Shown: positions 24,761 to 33,835 of the stretch, one piece after another
Position numbering within the stretch: position 1 is the stretch's first letter
Layout of the letters: each line of letters starts with the position of its first letter
Origin: Bacillus massilinigeriensis
GTDB lineage: Bacteria > Bacillota > Bacilli > Bacillales > Cytobacillaceae
DNA length: 64,000 nucleotides
Direction of reading: 5' to 3'
Assembly: GCF_900117315.1 (NCBI RefSeq)
Contig: NZ_LT630337.1
Span: forward strand, 1,881,847-1,945,846
Position numbers and translations under genes: made by a program
Notes under the pieces: generated by a model
What the model saw: only the letters and a program-made list of their open reading frames with translations
Database searches by the model: none
Told to the model about the DNA's origin: nothing

Positions 24761-26578
24761 TTAGGATAACAATCTTTCCATTTCATTTAGTCTTTCTTCA
24801 AACACCTTACATGCATCTTCTACTGGCTTTGGACTAGTCATGTCTACCCCTGCTTTTTTAAGTACTTCAATTGGATAGTCTGAGCTTCCTGACTTTAGGA
24901 ATCCAATGTAGCGTTCCACTGCAGGTTGACCTTCCTCAAGAATTTGCTTGCTCAATGCGGTTGCTGCACTATACCCGGTTGCATATTGATAGACATAATA
25001 ATTGTAATAGAAGTGAGGAATCCTAGACCATTCTAAACCGATTTCTTCGTCAATGACAATATCCTCTTCACCAAAATACTTTTTATTTAAAGCATAGTAT
25101 TCATTAGTTAACATGTCTGCAGTAATTGCTTCATTATTTTGTGCCTTTTGATGAATAAGGTGCTCAAACTCAGCAAACATCGTTTGACGGAATACAGTCC
25201 CCCTGAAGCCTTCAAGAAAATGATTTAAAAGGAATAATCTTTTTTGCTCGTCATCGATTGTTTCCAATAAATAATGATTTAACAGGGTTTCATTACAAGT
25301 AGAGGCAACCTCGGCCACAAAGATAGAATAGTCTCCGTAAGGATAAGGTTGAGTCTTTCTTGTATAATAGCTATGGACGGAATGCCCGAACTCATGTACC
25401 AATGTAAAGAGGTTATTTACATTGTTTTGCCAGTTCATTAATATATATGGGTTTGTCCCGTAAGTACCAGATGAATAGGCTCCACTTCGCTTCCCTTTAT
25501 TTTCATGAACATCCACCCAGCGATTTTCAAATCCTTCTTTTAACACATTTAGATAATCTTCTCCAAGAGGCGCAAGGCCTTTTAATGACAATTCCTTGGC
25601 TTCCTCATAGGTAATCTCCATCTTCACATTTTTCACTAGAGGTGTGTAAAGATCATACATATGAAGCTCTTCTAATCCTAATACCTTTTTACGCAAATTT
25701 ACATAACGATGTAATAAGTGAAGATTGTTATTGATTGTATTGACTAAATTATCATAGACCGTTTCAGGTATATTATTAGCGGATAACGCTGCATGCCTCG
25801 CTGACTTGTAATTTCTAACCAGGGCATTAAAATTATCGTTTTTAATCTGACCACTTAATGTGCTGGAAAATGTATTACGAAATTGCCCATATGTTTTGTA
25901 AACAGCCTTAAATGCATCTCTTCTAACTCGACCATCTTCACTTTCGAGAAAGCGGATAAATCTTCCATGAGTAATTTCAATTTCTTCTCCATTCTCATCC
26001 TTGATGCTAGGAAATTCTAGGTCTGCATTATTCAGCATGCCAAATGTATTACTTGAAGCACCTAACACCTCAGAGGCCTGTGCAAGCAATGCCTCTTGTT
26101 CTGCCGATAACACATGAGGTCTTTGAAGATTGATTTCCTCTAGGGAATGTTTGTATAATTTTAATTCCTCTTTCTCTTCTAAGAATCCATTAACCTTTTC
26201 TTCATCCATTTGAAGGATTTCTGGAACGATAAATGCAAGTGAACTTGCTGCTTGAGCATAAAGAGTTTTGATACGATCATTTAACCCTTGATAAAAAGAA
26301 TTCGTTGTATCCTGGTCATAGCGCATATGAGCGTATGTATACAACTTGCTTAAACGCTCTAGTAATCGATCCTGATATTGCAGAGCATCATAGAGGGAGT
26401 CAGCATTCTCGCTTAACTTCCCTTGAAACTCAGCAACACCGGGAAGTAAATTTTTCACCTCGTTAAATTCCTTTTCCCACTCATCATCTGAAGCAAATAT
26501 ATCCTCTAATCTCCAAGTATCCTCTACTGCAATTTCGCTTCTAGAAGGAAGCTTCTTAACTGCTGCTTCATTTGCCAT
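24761..26578 (-). CDS. pepF: Oligoendopeptidase F
   Basis: A 605-aa zinc metallopeptidase of family M3B that cleaves peptides of roughly 7-17 residues in the cytoplasm. The active site is TLVHEFGHSVHS (HEXXH, about residue 390) with the downstream Glu in EVASTCNE. In B. subtilis overproduced PepF blocks sporulation by degrading PhrA. It follows coiA in the same orientation, as in B. subtilis, with 149 bp between. The ATG at 26578 has AGGAGG upstream. Confidence 0.95.
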   Translation of the reverse strand: MANEAAVKKLPSRSEIAVEDTWRLEDIFASDDEWEKEFNEVKNLLPGVAEFQGKLSENADSLYDALQYQDRLLERLSKLYTYAHMRYDQDTTNSFYQGLNDRIKTLYAQAASSLAFIVPEILQMDEEKVNGFLEEKEELKLYKHSLEEINLQRPHVLSAEQEALLAQASEVLGASSNTFGMLNNADLEFPSIKDENGEEIEITHGRFIRFLESEDGRVRRDAFKAVYKTYGQFRNTFSSTLSGQIKNDNFNALVRNYKSARHAALSANNIPETVYDNLVNTINNNLHLLHRYVNLRKKVLGLEELHMYDLYTPLVKNVKMEITYEEAKELSLKGLAPLGEDYLNVLKEGFENRWVDVHENKGKRSGAYSSGTYGTNPYILMNWQNNVNNLFTLVHEFGHSVHSYYTRKTQPYPYGDYSIFVAEVASTCNETLLNHYLLETIDDEQKRLFLLNHFLEGFRGTVFRQTMFAEFEHLIHQKAQNNEAITADMLTNEYYALNKKYFGEEDIVIDEEIGLEWSRIPHFYYNYYVYQYATGYSAATALSKQILEEGQPAVERYIGFLKSGSSDYPIEVLKKAGVDMTSPKPVEDACKVFEERLNEMERLLS

Positions 26579-26727
26579 ACTACATCCTCCTAATCAACAT
26601 TTCGATTTCCGAAAAAACCATACTATTTATTTCGATTATTTGGAGAAAATCTCCTTCAATATTAGTGAAGAAAACTGACTCTTTTAGCTTATGTTTATTT
26701 TGGGCATTTCATTTGTATGATATGACT

Positions 26728-27924
26728 TTATTTAAAAGCGATTGTTTCATATTGGTGATAAAATGAATGCTCCATTTTTAGCTGTTCATCCATATTCTTT
26801 GCCTTTTTCAAAATCTCTTTTATCCTATAATGTTTGTCATCTACTTTTTGTAACAATCCGAAACGAGTTAGTACCTCTAAATACTCCCTAACTAATAATT
26901 GGAGGTCACATTCTCCCACAAGAGGCAATTTTCGAAGAGCAATTTCTCTATTTCGATATCTCTTTAAAAAGAATAATAAGACTTGCTTGAAGCTAAATAA
27001 GTCACCCACCTTCTTTTTCATTAAAACATCCATTATGATATAAGATTGCCAAATAAACGGAGGAGTTTCAATAAATATGCCGTGTTCCACAGGGATTCCT
27101 ATCATAGGAGGGAGAAGCTGAAGATTAAGATGATTTACATATAACTCATTGAGAAAGCGACGTTGTTGAAGGGTTGGCCTCATCATTACATTCATTTTCA
27201 TTTTGTCAATTTGCTGTTTCCAGCGTGTTACTGAAATAGATGAGTCAATCTTTGGTGTCAGGATTTCATTGATTTGAGCCTTTTGCAGGGGGATAATTGA
27301 AAACTGGGCGATTGCATTTCGACTTGAGGTTGGTTGAATATTTTTTATTAGAATGAGTTGTTTTGTTATGGGACAGTAGGCGGGAATAAACCATTTCGTC
27401 GGGGAACCTTTTCTAGTAAATAAGTAATCAAAACTTGAGAGCTTAAGCCGATCATCTGCTACTCTACGAATACTTTGTCCGGCTAAGATCCATATGGGTT
27501 GGTAGGAATAATCTAAATACATCTTTGTTCTTTTTATAAATAACTCTTCAGGGATGGTAGAGCATTGAAATTCAAGACAATAATTTATGTCCCCTAAGGT
27601 AACGGCTATATCAGTTCTTTGATTGATTTCCTTTAAAAATAGTTCCAACTGAGGATTCAAGCCTTGACTTTTTAGCCATTGATATAGATGGAGCTTCCCT
27701 CGAATATGATACTCTGATTCCCTTTCATAATGGCTCAAACTACAAAGTGAGCCCCTCTCATGGGCAAAATGGGCCATTCTCTTTGAACCTACTCTTAATA
27801 TGAGCTTTTCAGAGCACTGTGGACAGTAAAATTGCTCCTGTCTCCTTAACCTTTTCAAGTCTACCTCACTAAATCCATCAGCAAGGCAAAAGAGCTTACC
27901 ATTGGTCATTTTTGCAGTAAGCAA
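26728..27924 (-). CDS. coiA: Competence protein CoiA
   Basis: A 398-aa CoiA-family protein. The N-terminal zinc-finger-like part has FYCPQCSEKLILRVG, and MAHFAHE and SEYHIRGKLHLYQWL precede the nuclease-like core with ERTDIAV-type (QRTDIAVTLGD) and EFQCSTIPEE, the D and E-x-Q residues of PD-(D/E)XK nucleases. CoiA promotes recombination during transformation. The start is a TTG at 27924 with AAAGGAGG at the right spacing; a downstream ATG (residue 6) lacks such a site. Order mecA-(cls)-coiA-pepF is that of many Bacillus species. Confidence 0.92.
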   Translation of the reverse strand: MLTAKMTNGKLFCLADGFSEVDLKRLRRQEQFYCPQCSEKLILRVGSKRMAHFAHERGSLCSLSHYERESEYHIRGKLHLYQWLKSQGLNPQLELFLKEINQRTDIAVTLGDINYCLEFQCSTIPEELFIKRTKMYLDYSYQPIWILAGQSIRRVADDRLKLSSFDYLFTRKGSPTKWFIPAYCPITKQLILIKNIQPTSSRNAIAQFSIIPLQKAQINEILTPKIDSSISVTRWKQQIDKMKMNVMMRPTLQQRRFLNELYVNHLNLQLLPPMIGIPVEHGIFIETPPFIWQSYIIMDVLMKKKVGDLFSFKQVLLFFLKRYRNREIALRKLPLVGECDLQLLVREYLEVLTRFGLLQKVDDKHYRIKEILKKAKNMDEQLKMEHSFYHQYETIAFK

Positions 27925-27982
27925 ACTTCATTCCTCCTTTCATAATCTTTTAATTCGTTATGAATATCTTTTTTCCTCCATT

Positions 27983-28027
27983 AAAAAACCCCCTTTTTAC
28001 AATTTTTTCAAAATCATAAAAGGGGGG
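27983..28027 (-). terminator. Terminator of cls
   Basis: On the minus strand CCCCCTTTT pairs with AAAAGGGGG, arms at 28026-28018 and 27997-27989, followed by TTTTTT (27988-27983). The upstream arm lies in the last codons of cls. Confidence 0.78.
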
Positions 28028-29528
28028 ATAATAATCTTGATGTGGATTCAAGTAGTCTTAATCCTAGATGTCTTTTTTTGAAATCCTCTATTATTAATTC
28101 TTTTGATTCAGTCAGGTCATGTAAATACTCCCTCACTAGATTTTCGGTACTGTCGGTTCTAAATAAAAAGGCATTGACCTCAAAATTTAGATGAAAACTG
28201 CGCATGTCCATATTCGAGGTTCCAATTGAAGCAAGCTCAGAATCTACAATAATAATTTTGCTATGCATAAAGCCCTTTTCATATTCATATATCTTGACAC
28301 CAACCTCTAATAGCTCAGGAAAATAGGATCTTGAAGCATGAAATACAATTCTTTTATCCGGCTTATTCGGAACTAGAATCCGTACATCTATCCCACTTAA
28401 TGCAGCAATTTTTAATGCTGAAAAAATATCTTCATCAGGGATAAAGTAAGGGGATGCGATCCAGACTGATTCCTTTGCAGATGTAATCATAGAAAAGAAG
28501 ATATTTTTAATAACACTCCATTCATTATCTGGGCCTCCAGCAATCAGCTGAACCCCTCCGTGTTCACCGATAGAACTATTCGGCGAGAGATATTCAGCTG
28601 TAAGGAAGCTATAATTCGTCATGTAATACCAATCCTGTAAAAAGATTAGCTGAAGACTTTTTACGGCTTCGCCTTTTAGCATGAGATGGGTGTCACGCCA
28701 AAATCCTATACTTTTATCACGTCCTAAATACTCATCCCCAATATTTAATCCACCCACAAATCCTACACAACCATCAATAACAATAATCTTACGATGATTT
28801 CGAAAATTAAATTTGCTATTCAAGAACGGAAGCTTTACAGGACCAAACGGAAGGATTTCTACGCCTTCATTCCTTAGCGAATCTATGTACTTTTTTGACA
28901 ATTGCCATGACCCAACGGCATCATATAAAAAACGAATTTTGACCCCTTCTCGGGCCTTTTGTATTAAAATTTTCTTAATGTCTTCACCAATTTTATCGTG
29001 GCGTACAATATAATATTCCAAATGGATGTGATGCTTTGCTTTTTCGAGCTCATCGAGAATATGTGTAAAGGTCTCTTGACCATTTGTAAGTATCTTTGTC
29101 GCTGTCCCAAAGGAAATCGGACTATTTCCTAGCTTTTGTGCTAAGTTAAACAGCTGACGCTGATGTGCACCTAAATGGGAGAAAAATTCCTCACCATAGC
29201 GATTTTGATCAGGAGTGTGCTCTAAAAATGCTTGTTTATCTAAGAAATACTTCTTCCTGAACATTCTTTCTTTATGATAATTCCGACCAAATAATAAATA
29301 GAAAATAAATCCAATGAGGGGAAAACTACCTAAGACAACGAGCCACGTAATGGTCTGAGTGGGGTGACGATTTTCTAAGAATATAACAAATCCTATAAAG
29401 ATAACTGAAAGTGTGCTAATAATACTGATATAGCGGAACCAACCATTTTTCTCTGTATCACCTATTGAATAATAAAAGGCAGCCAATAGACCTATAAAAA
29501 TGATAATTCGCACTGTATTTTTTATCAT
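28014..29528 (-). CDS. cls: Cardiolipin synthase
   Basis: A 504-aa phospholipase-D-family enzyme that makes cardiolipin from two phosphatidylglycerols. Two N-terminal membrane segments (within residues 5-80) anchor it, and two HKD motifs are present: HRKIIVIDGCVGFVGG (about residue 245) and HSKIIIVDSELASIGTSN (about residue 422). I chose the ATG at 29528, behind a purine-rich GGGGGTG; a GTG two codons upstream overlaps it. B. subtilis has no cls at this locus, between coiA and mecA, so this is an insertion relative to that genome. Confidence 0.93.
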   Translation of the reverse strand: MIKNTVRIIIFIGLLAAFYYSIGDTEKNGWFRYISIISTLSVIFIGFVIFLENRHPTQTITWLVVLGSFPLIGFIFYLLFGRNYHKERMFRKKYFLDKQAFLEHTPDQNRYGEEFFSHLGAHQRQLFNLAQKLGNSPISFGTATKILTNGQETFTHILDELEKAKHHIHLEYYIVRHDKIGEDIKKILIQKAREGVKIRFLYDAVGSWQLSKKYIDSLRNEGVEILPFGPVKLPFLNSKFNFRNHRKIIVIDGCVGFVGGLNIGDEYLGRDKSIGFWRDTHLMLKGEAVKSLQLIFLQDWYYMTNYSFLTAEYLSPNSSIGEHGGVQLIAGGPDNEWSVIKNIFFSMITSAKESVWIASPYFIPDEDIFSALKIAALSGIDVRILVPNKPDKRIVFHASRSYFPELLEVGVKIYEYEKGFMHSKIIIVDSELASIGTSNMDMRSFHLNFEVNAFLFRTDSTENLVREYLHDLTESKELIIEDFKKRHLGLRLLESTSRLLSPLL

Positions 29529-29684
29529 GTACACCCCCTTATTGTATAAGCTATGTAAAAAGAAATAAAAAAGACTGACTTTTTTTAGGGATCCTTCCCT
29601 TTTTACAATCTACCGGATAAAAATTATCCCAAGATCGTTTACTATAAAGGGGAGTCAGACCTTTTAAGTCAGCCTTGTTTGGCT

Positions 29685-30344
29685 CTATTGAAAATGTTTC
29701 CTTATTTCTGTAAAAACATTATCTGACATAATCAATTTCCCATATTCTTCAACCCGATGAATCGTTGTTCTTGCCTCTTGGCCAAATTCAAGAAGAATAC
29801 TCAGGGCATTATCGATTTCGTCCTCATCAATGTCCTCATCAAACTCAACATAAAGGTAATACTTTCCTTCAAATGTATAGAGCTTTGTTATTAAAGAATC
29901 TAGGTTACTTCTTTTTGAGAGCGAGATTAAATCCTCAAAATCGTTAAAGGTAAGAAGAAATTCCAAGCTAACCTCTTCAAACTCATCACTTTCTGCCTTA
30001 GGATTGAAATGCTGGTCTAGAAGGTCTTCAATTCTTGCATCAACAGGAAAGTCCTTCAGTTTTTCATCTATAAACGGCAATTCAAACTTTTGACCATCCT
30101 TGTTTAGTTGAGCTCTTGTCACTAAAACCTCTAAGCCCTTATCAAGAGCCTGCACTTGAATCCAAAGGGGGCCTTCAATGGCAAAATCCTCTTCTTGATG
30201 GACTTCATCCATCATTTCCCAAAACAACTCTTCACTACGCTCGCGACTATACCATATTTCTTCACGGTCAAAGCCACGTTCTTCTATATCCAAATATGAG
30301 ATATAAAACTTTACAGTATTATCATTAATGCGTTCAATTTCCAA
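29685..30344 (-). CDS. mecA: Adaptor protein MecA
   Basis: A 219-aa adaptor that delivers ComK and other substrates to ClpC/ClpP. The N-terminal target-binding domain begins EIERINDNTVKFYISYLD; an acidic linker (about residues 80-125) leads to the C-terminal ClpC-binding domain. The frame extends upstream, but the protein clearly starts at the TTG at 30344, behind GGGAGAGGGG, which gives the standard N-terminus and length (218 aa in B. subtilis). It lies beside spx, as usual. Confidence 0.95.
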   Translation of the reverse strand: MEIERINDNTVKFYISYLDIEERGFDREEIWYSRERSEELFWEMMDEVHQEEDFAIEGPLWIQVQALDKGLEVLVTRAQLNKDGQKFELPFIDEKLKDFPVDARIEDLLDQHFNPKAESDEFEEVSLEFLLTFNDFEDLISLSKRSNLDSLITKLYTFEGKYYLYVEFDEDIDEDEIDNALSILLEFGQEARTTIHRVEEYGKLIMSDNVFTEIRKHFQ

Positions 30345-30431
30345 AAGACCCCTCTCCCTTCTTGCTTTATTTTGAAGGGACAAAAATACCCCCACGCAGT
30401 AACAAAAATCGTTTACTTACATATATGAAAT

Positions 30432-30457
30432 AGTACAAATATTGTTTACCTTGTACT
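30432..30457. repeat. Inverted repeat in the mecA promoter region
   Basis: AGTACAA (30432-30438) and TTGTACT (30451-30457) are exact complements with a 12-nt spacer, about 90 bp upstream of the mecA start. It could be an operator, or coincidence in AT-rich sequence. No specific regulator consensus is recognised. Confidence 0.35.
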
Positions 30458-30612
30458 TATATTTTATGACAAAACATAAATAAAGGGAAATAAAAAAACT
30501 CTTGATGATGAAAACCATCATTAGCCTATTTTTCGAAAAAATTCTAACTTTGAAATGCTTTTATGCATTGTATCAAAATCCAAAGATTTTCTCAATAAAT
30601 AATATTATCCAT

Positions 30613-30651
30613 ATAAAAAATCTTTGCCCCGAATTTGTGGAGCAAAGATTT
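30613..30651 (-). terminator. Terminator of spx
   Basis: AAATCTTTGC (30618-30627) pairs with GCAAAGATTT (30642-30651); on the minus strand the stem is followed by TTTTTT. It begins 14 bp after the spx stop. Confidence 0.85.
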
Positions 30652-30664
30652 GTTGGATTTTGTT

Positions 30665-31060
30665 CTAGTTTACTAATCGTTGTGCTTCCCTTAATTGGAA
30701 AGTACGTACCCTTCTAGGAAGGAATCGGCGAATTTCATCCTCATTATAACCGACTTGAAGTCTCTTTTCATCAAGGATGATTGGACGTCTAAGTAGACCA
30801 GGATTATCCTTAATCAGTTTAAACAAGTCTTGTAATGGCATTGTCTCTAGATTGACATTAAGCTTTTGAAACGTCTTAGATCGTGTAGAGATAATTTCGT
30901 CAGTACCATCCTCGGTCATTCGGAGAATCTCCTTAATTTCATCAATCGTTAATGGTTCAGAAAAGATATTTCTTTCCTTATATGCAATATCGTGTTCTTC
31001 TAACCAAGCTTTTGCTTTCCGGCAAGATGTGCAACTAGGTGAAGTGTATAATGTGACCAT
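30665..31060 (-). CDS. spx: Global disulfide-stress regulator Spx
   Basis: A 131-aa ArsC-fold protein that binds the alpha C-terminal domain of RNA polymerase and reprograms transcription in thiol stress. The redox CTSC disulfide centre is at Cys10 and Cys13, and the [18 protein letters not shown] segment carries the Arg important for the interface. It is degraded by ClpXP with YjbH, also in this window. The ATG at 31060 has AAGGAG 13 bases upstream (long), and an in-frame TAA lies just before it, so it is the true start. A -10-like TATAAT is at 31193-31188 on the minus strand. Confidence 0.97.
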   Translation of the reverse strand: MVTLYTSPSCTSCRKAKAWLEEHDIAYKERNIFSEPLTIDEIKEILRMTEDGTDEIISTRSKTFQKLNVNLETMPLQDLFKLIKDNPGLLRRPIILDEKRLQVGYNEDEIRRFLPRRVRTFQLREAQRLVN

Positions 31061-31589
31061 TTACAATTTCACACTCCTTCAATTATTACAAAAATCAAAT
31101 TCTATTTAATGCTCATAGTCTAAGCATGAATTATCATTGAAAAGCACCTAAATTAAAATTAATTTAAATAAGTAATTTATATTATTTATTATACACTACT
31201 TAATTCTAATTTGGTATCCTATTTTTAATATTACCGTATTGTTTTCCTGAAAATAATTTAAATCATCTTCCTTTTAGCTTGTACAATGAAAATAATAGAA
31301 AATAACATGCTTAAACATATTTAATTATCTATATATGTAAGACGTATGAGATTCAAAAAAGTTTCAAAAAATCATTAGAATTTATTATTTTTTTCTCATT
31401 GCATTTTATTTTCAGCCCAATTCTTATGCATAGCCTAATTTATTCTCAATTAGTAACTGAAAATGAAAACGCAAGCATGACCATTTTAATTTTGGTACAG
31501 AAATTATGATATTTTCCTTTTCAACTCAATCTCGTTCTTTTAATATAGAAAATAGGGGATATAATTATCAGGATGGGTGGTGCCTTTTC
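31061..31589. other. Long AT-rich region upstream of spx
   Basis: About 530 bp, strongly AT-rich, divergent between spx and the small membrane gene. It probably holds several spx promoters (spx in B. subtilis is transcribed from multiple promoters), of which only one weak TATAAT near 31188-31193 can be pointed to. I see no gene or hairpin. Confidence 0.4.
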
Positions 31590-31775
31590 ATGGTAGGATA
31601 CTTTACAGATTTAATCATCGTTGCTTTACTAATCATAGGAATAACTGCTACTATTGGGGTTTTGACCAATGGCATTGGCAATTTGCTTTTTGGCGGAAAG
31701 AAAAAGGCCGAATTTGTTAATCAATCCGCTCGATTCCAAACTGGATGGAAACATGTTGGAGGAAAACATAAATAA
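31590..31775 (+). CDS. Small membrane protein, function unknown
   Basis: A 61-aa protein. One hydrophobic segment (residues about 4-30) is followed by a basic tail with LLFGGKKKAEF and a C-terminus rich in Lys, His and Gly. I do not recognise it. The ATG at 31590 has GGGTGG nine bases upstream; the open frame reaches further to 31506 without a good site. It is divergent from spx and shares a terminator with oppF. It is short, so it may not be real. Confidence 0.5.
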   Translation: MVGYFTDLIIVALLIIGITATIGVLTNGIGNLLFGGKKKAEFVNQSARFQTGWKHVGGKHK

Positions 31776-31791
31776 GATTCCTGATAAAAAG

Positions 31792-31822
31792 AAAAACGAT
31801 CTCCTTAGAGAGATCGTTTTTT
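31792..31822. terminator. Bidirectional terminator between the small gene and oppF
   Basis: AAAAACGATCTC (31792-31803) pairs with GAGATCGTTTTTT (31810-31822), loop of 6. It serves the small plus-strand gene and the opp operon on the minus strand. Confidence 0.85.
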
Positions 31823-32762
31823 AATGTTTGTGTTGTGTTTTATATTTTTCAAATTCCTTTTCAGAACAAAGAACAAAATGTTCGGGTGCAATTTCACGAA
31901 GTTCCACCTTGTCCTCATCGGAATAATTATGAGATGCTGGATCATATCCTTTCCTTCTACGAGTACGTTCAGTAATTGGGTCAGGAAGTGGGATGGCTGA
32001 TAATAATGATTGAGTATATGGATGCATTGGATTATTATAAAGCTCATCTGCTGGTGCAAGCTCAACCATTTTACCAAAATACATAACACCAATACGATCA
32101 CTGATGTATTTGACCATGGATAGATCATGAGCGATAAACAGATAAGTTAATCCTTTTTCACGCTGTAATTCTTTCATTAGATTGACAACCTGTGCTTGAA
32201 TTGAAACATCCAATGCTGAAATTGGCTCATCAGCAATAATAAACTCTGGCTCAACTGCTAAAGCTCTAGCTATACCAATCCTCTGTCTTTGTCCCCCAGA
32301 AAACTCATGTGGAAAACGGCTTGCATGTTCCTTGCTAAGACCAACTGTTTCAAGCAGTTCGTATACCCTATTCATCCGTTCTTCCTTTGTTTTTGCTAGA
32401 CCATGAATGTCAATTCCTTCGGCAATTACATCAGAAATTTTCATTCTTGGATTTAAGGAAGCATACGGGTCTTGGAAAATCATTTGCATTCTGCGGTTAA
32501 ATGCCTTAAGTTGGGCTCTTGATTTTTTCCCATGTACATTTTCTCCGTCAAAAAATACTTCCCCGTCGGTTGCATTATATAATCTGATGATGGTTCTTCC
32601 TGTTGTTGACTTCCCACAACCTGATTCACCTACTAATCCAAGAGTTTCCCCTTTATAGATATCAAAGGATACTCCATCAACGGCTCTAACTTCATTTGGT
32701 TTACCTATATTGAAATATTGCTTTAAATTTTTGATTTCTAACAATTTTTCTTTCTTTTCCAT
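31821..32762 (-). CDS. oppF: Oligopeptide ABC transporter ATPase OppF
   Basis: A 313-aa ABC ATPase, second nucleotide-binding subunit of the Opp importer. Walker A is GESGCGKST (about residue 47), the signature is FSGGQRQRIGIARAL, and Walker B is EFIIADEPISALD. The C-terminal domain has the oligopeptide-transporter extension with a GYDPASHNYS region. The ATG at 32762 follows AGGAGG; a TTG one codon before it is equally possible. It follows oppD by 22 bp and ends in the terminator at 31792. Confidence 0.95.
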   Translation of the reverse strand: MEKKEKLLEIKNLKQYFNIGKPNEVRAVDGVSFDIYKGETLGLVGESGCGKSTTGRTIIRLYNATDGEVFFDGENVHGKKSRAQLKAFNRRMQMIFQDPYASLNPRMKISDVIAEGIDIHGLAKTKEERMNRVYELLETVGLSKEHASRFPHEFSGGQRQRIGIARALAVEPEFIIADEPISALDVSIQAQVVNLMKELQREKGLTYLFIAHDLSMVKYISDRIGVMYFGKMVELAPADELYNNPMHPYTQSLLSAIPLPDPITERTRRRKGYDPASHNYSDEDKVELREIAPEHFVLCSEKEFEKYKTQHKH

Positions 32763-32784
32763 CAATTACTACCTCCTTTTCGCG

Positions 32785-33819
32785 TTATTTCGTACCTGGA
32801 AATTGTTTCATTCTTTTTAACACAGCTGCTGGTGGTTCTACTTTTGGAGCATCCGGATGTAGTAACCATGTAGCTGCATAATGTGTATCAGATACTTTAA
32901 ACATTGGAGGTTCTTTCTCTAAATCTATTTTCATCGCATAACGATTTCTAGGTGCAAAGGCATCTCCCTTTGGGGGATTTAGCAAATCTGGTGGTGAGCC
33001 TGGTATTGCATAAAGATGCTCTTCGGCTGTATCTAAATCTGGCATTGAACTAATTAAACCCCAAGTATATGGATGTTTTGGATTGTAGAAAATTTCATCG
33101 ACAGTTCCGATTTCAACAATTTTACCACCATACATAACAGCTACACGATCTGCTACATTGGCAACAACGCCCAAGTCATGTGTGATAAAGATAATGGAAG
33201 TGTCAATTTTCTGTTGTAGATCCTTCATTAATTCTAGGATTTGCGCTTGAATCGTTACATCAAGTGCAGTTGTTGGTTCATCAGCAATTAAGATTTTTGG
33301 GTTACAAGCTAAGGCTATGGCAATAACAACCCTTTGTCTCATACCACCAGAGAATTGATGCGGATATTGTTTAAAACGCTCTTCAGCCTTTGGAATCCCA
33401 ACAAGTTTAATCAATTCAAGGGCACGTTCTTTTGCTTCATGTCTGCTTAGCTTCTGGTGTTTAATAATTGGTTCCATGATTTGCTTTCCAATAATCATTG
33501 TTGGATTTAGGGATGTCATTGGATCTTGGAAAATCATAGATATATCTTTTCCGCGAATTTTTTGCATTTCTTTATCTGTTAACTTGGTAATATCTTTACC
33601 TTCAAAATTGATTTCTCCGCTTTTGATTTCTGAATTACTTTCAGGTAATAATCTCATGATTGCTTTTGTGGTTACGGACTTTCCTGAGCCGGATTCACCT
33701 ACTATTGCTAATGTCTCTCCCTTATAAAGGTCAAAATTAGCACCTCGAATTGCCTTTACTTCACCTGCAAAAGTGTGAAATGAGATATTTAAATCCTTCA
33801 CTTCTAGTAATTTTTCCAT
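32785..33819 (-). CDS. oppD: Oligopeptide ABC transporter ATPase OppD
   Basis: A 344-aa ABC ATPase. Walker A is GESGSGKSVT, the signature is QFSGGMRQRVVIAIAL, Walker B is KILIADEPTTALD, and the C-terminal oligopeptide/dipeptide domain carries GSPPDLLNPPKGDAFAPR. The usual Fe-S cysteines of that domain are not evident. The ATG at 33819 has AGGTGAG upstream. It follows oppC by 16 bp. It energises oligopeptide uptake with OppF. Confidence 0.95.
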   Translation of the reverse strand: MEKLLEVKDLNISFHTFAGEVKAIRGANFDLYKGETLAIVGESGSGKSVTTKAIMRLLPESNSEIKSGEINFEGKDITKLTDKEMQKIRGKDISMIFQDPMTSLNPTMIIGKQIMEPIIKHQKLSRHEAKERALELIKLVGIPKAEERFKQYPHQFSGGMRQRVVIAIALACNPKILIADEPTTALDVTIQAQILELMKDLQQKIDTSIIFITHDLGVVANVADRVAVMYGGKIVEIGTVDEIFYNPKHPYTWGLISSMPDLDTAEEHLYAIPGSPPDLLNPPKGDAFAPRNRYAMKIDLEKEPPMFKVSDTHYAATWLLHPDAPKVEPPAAVLKRMKQFPGTK

Positions 33820-33835
33820 TATGTCTCACCTGCCT

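Noticed and set aside
29587..29600. Short AGGGA/TCCCT hairpin between cls and mecA
   Set aside because: Only a 5-bp stem; orientation of its T-run does not suit mecA termination.
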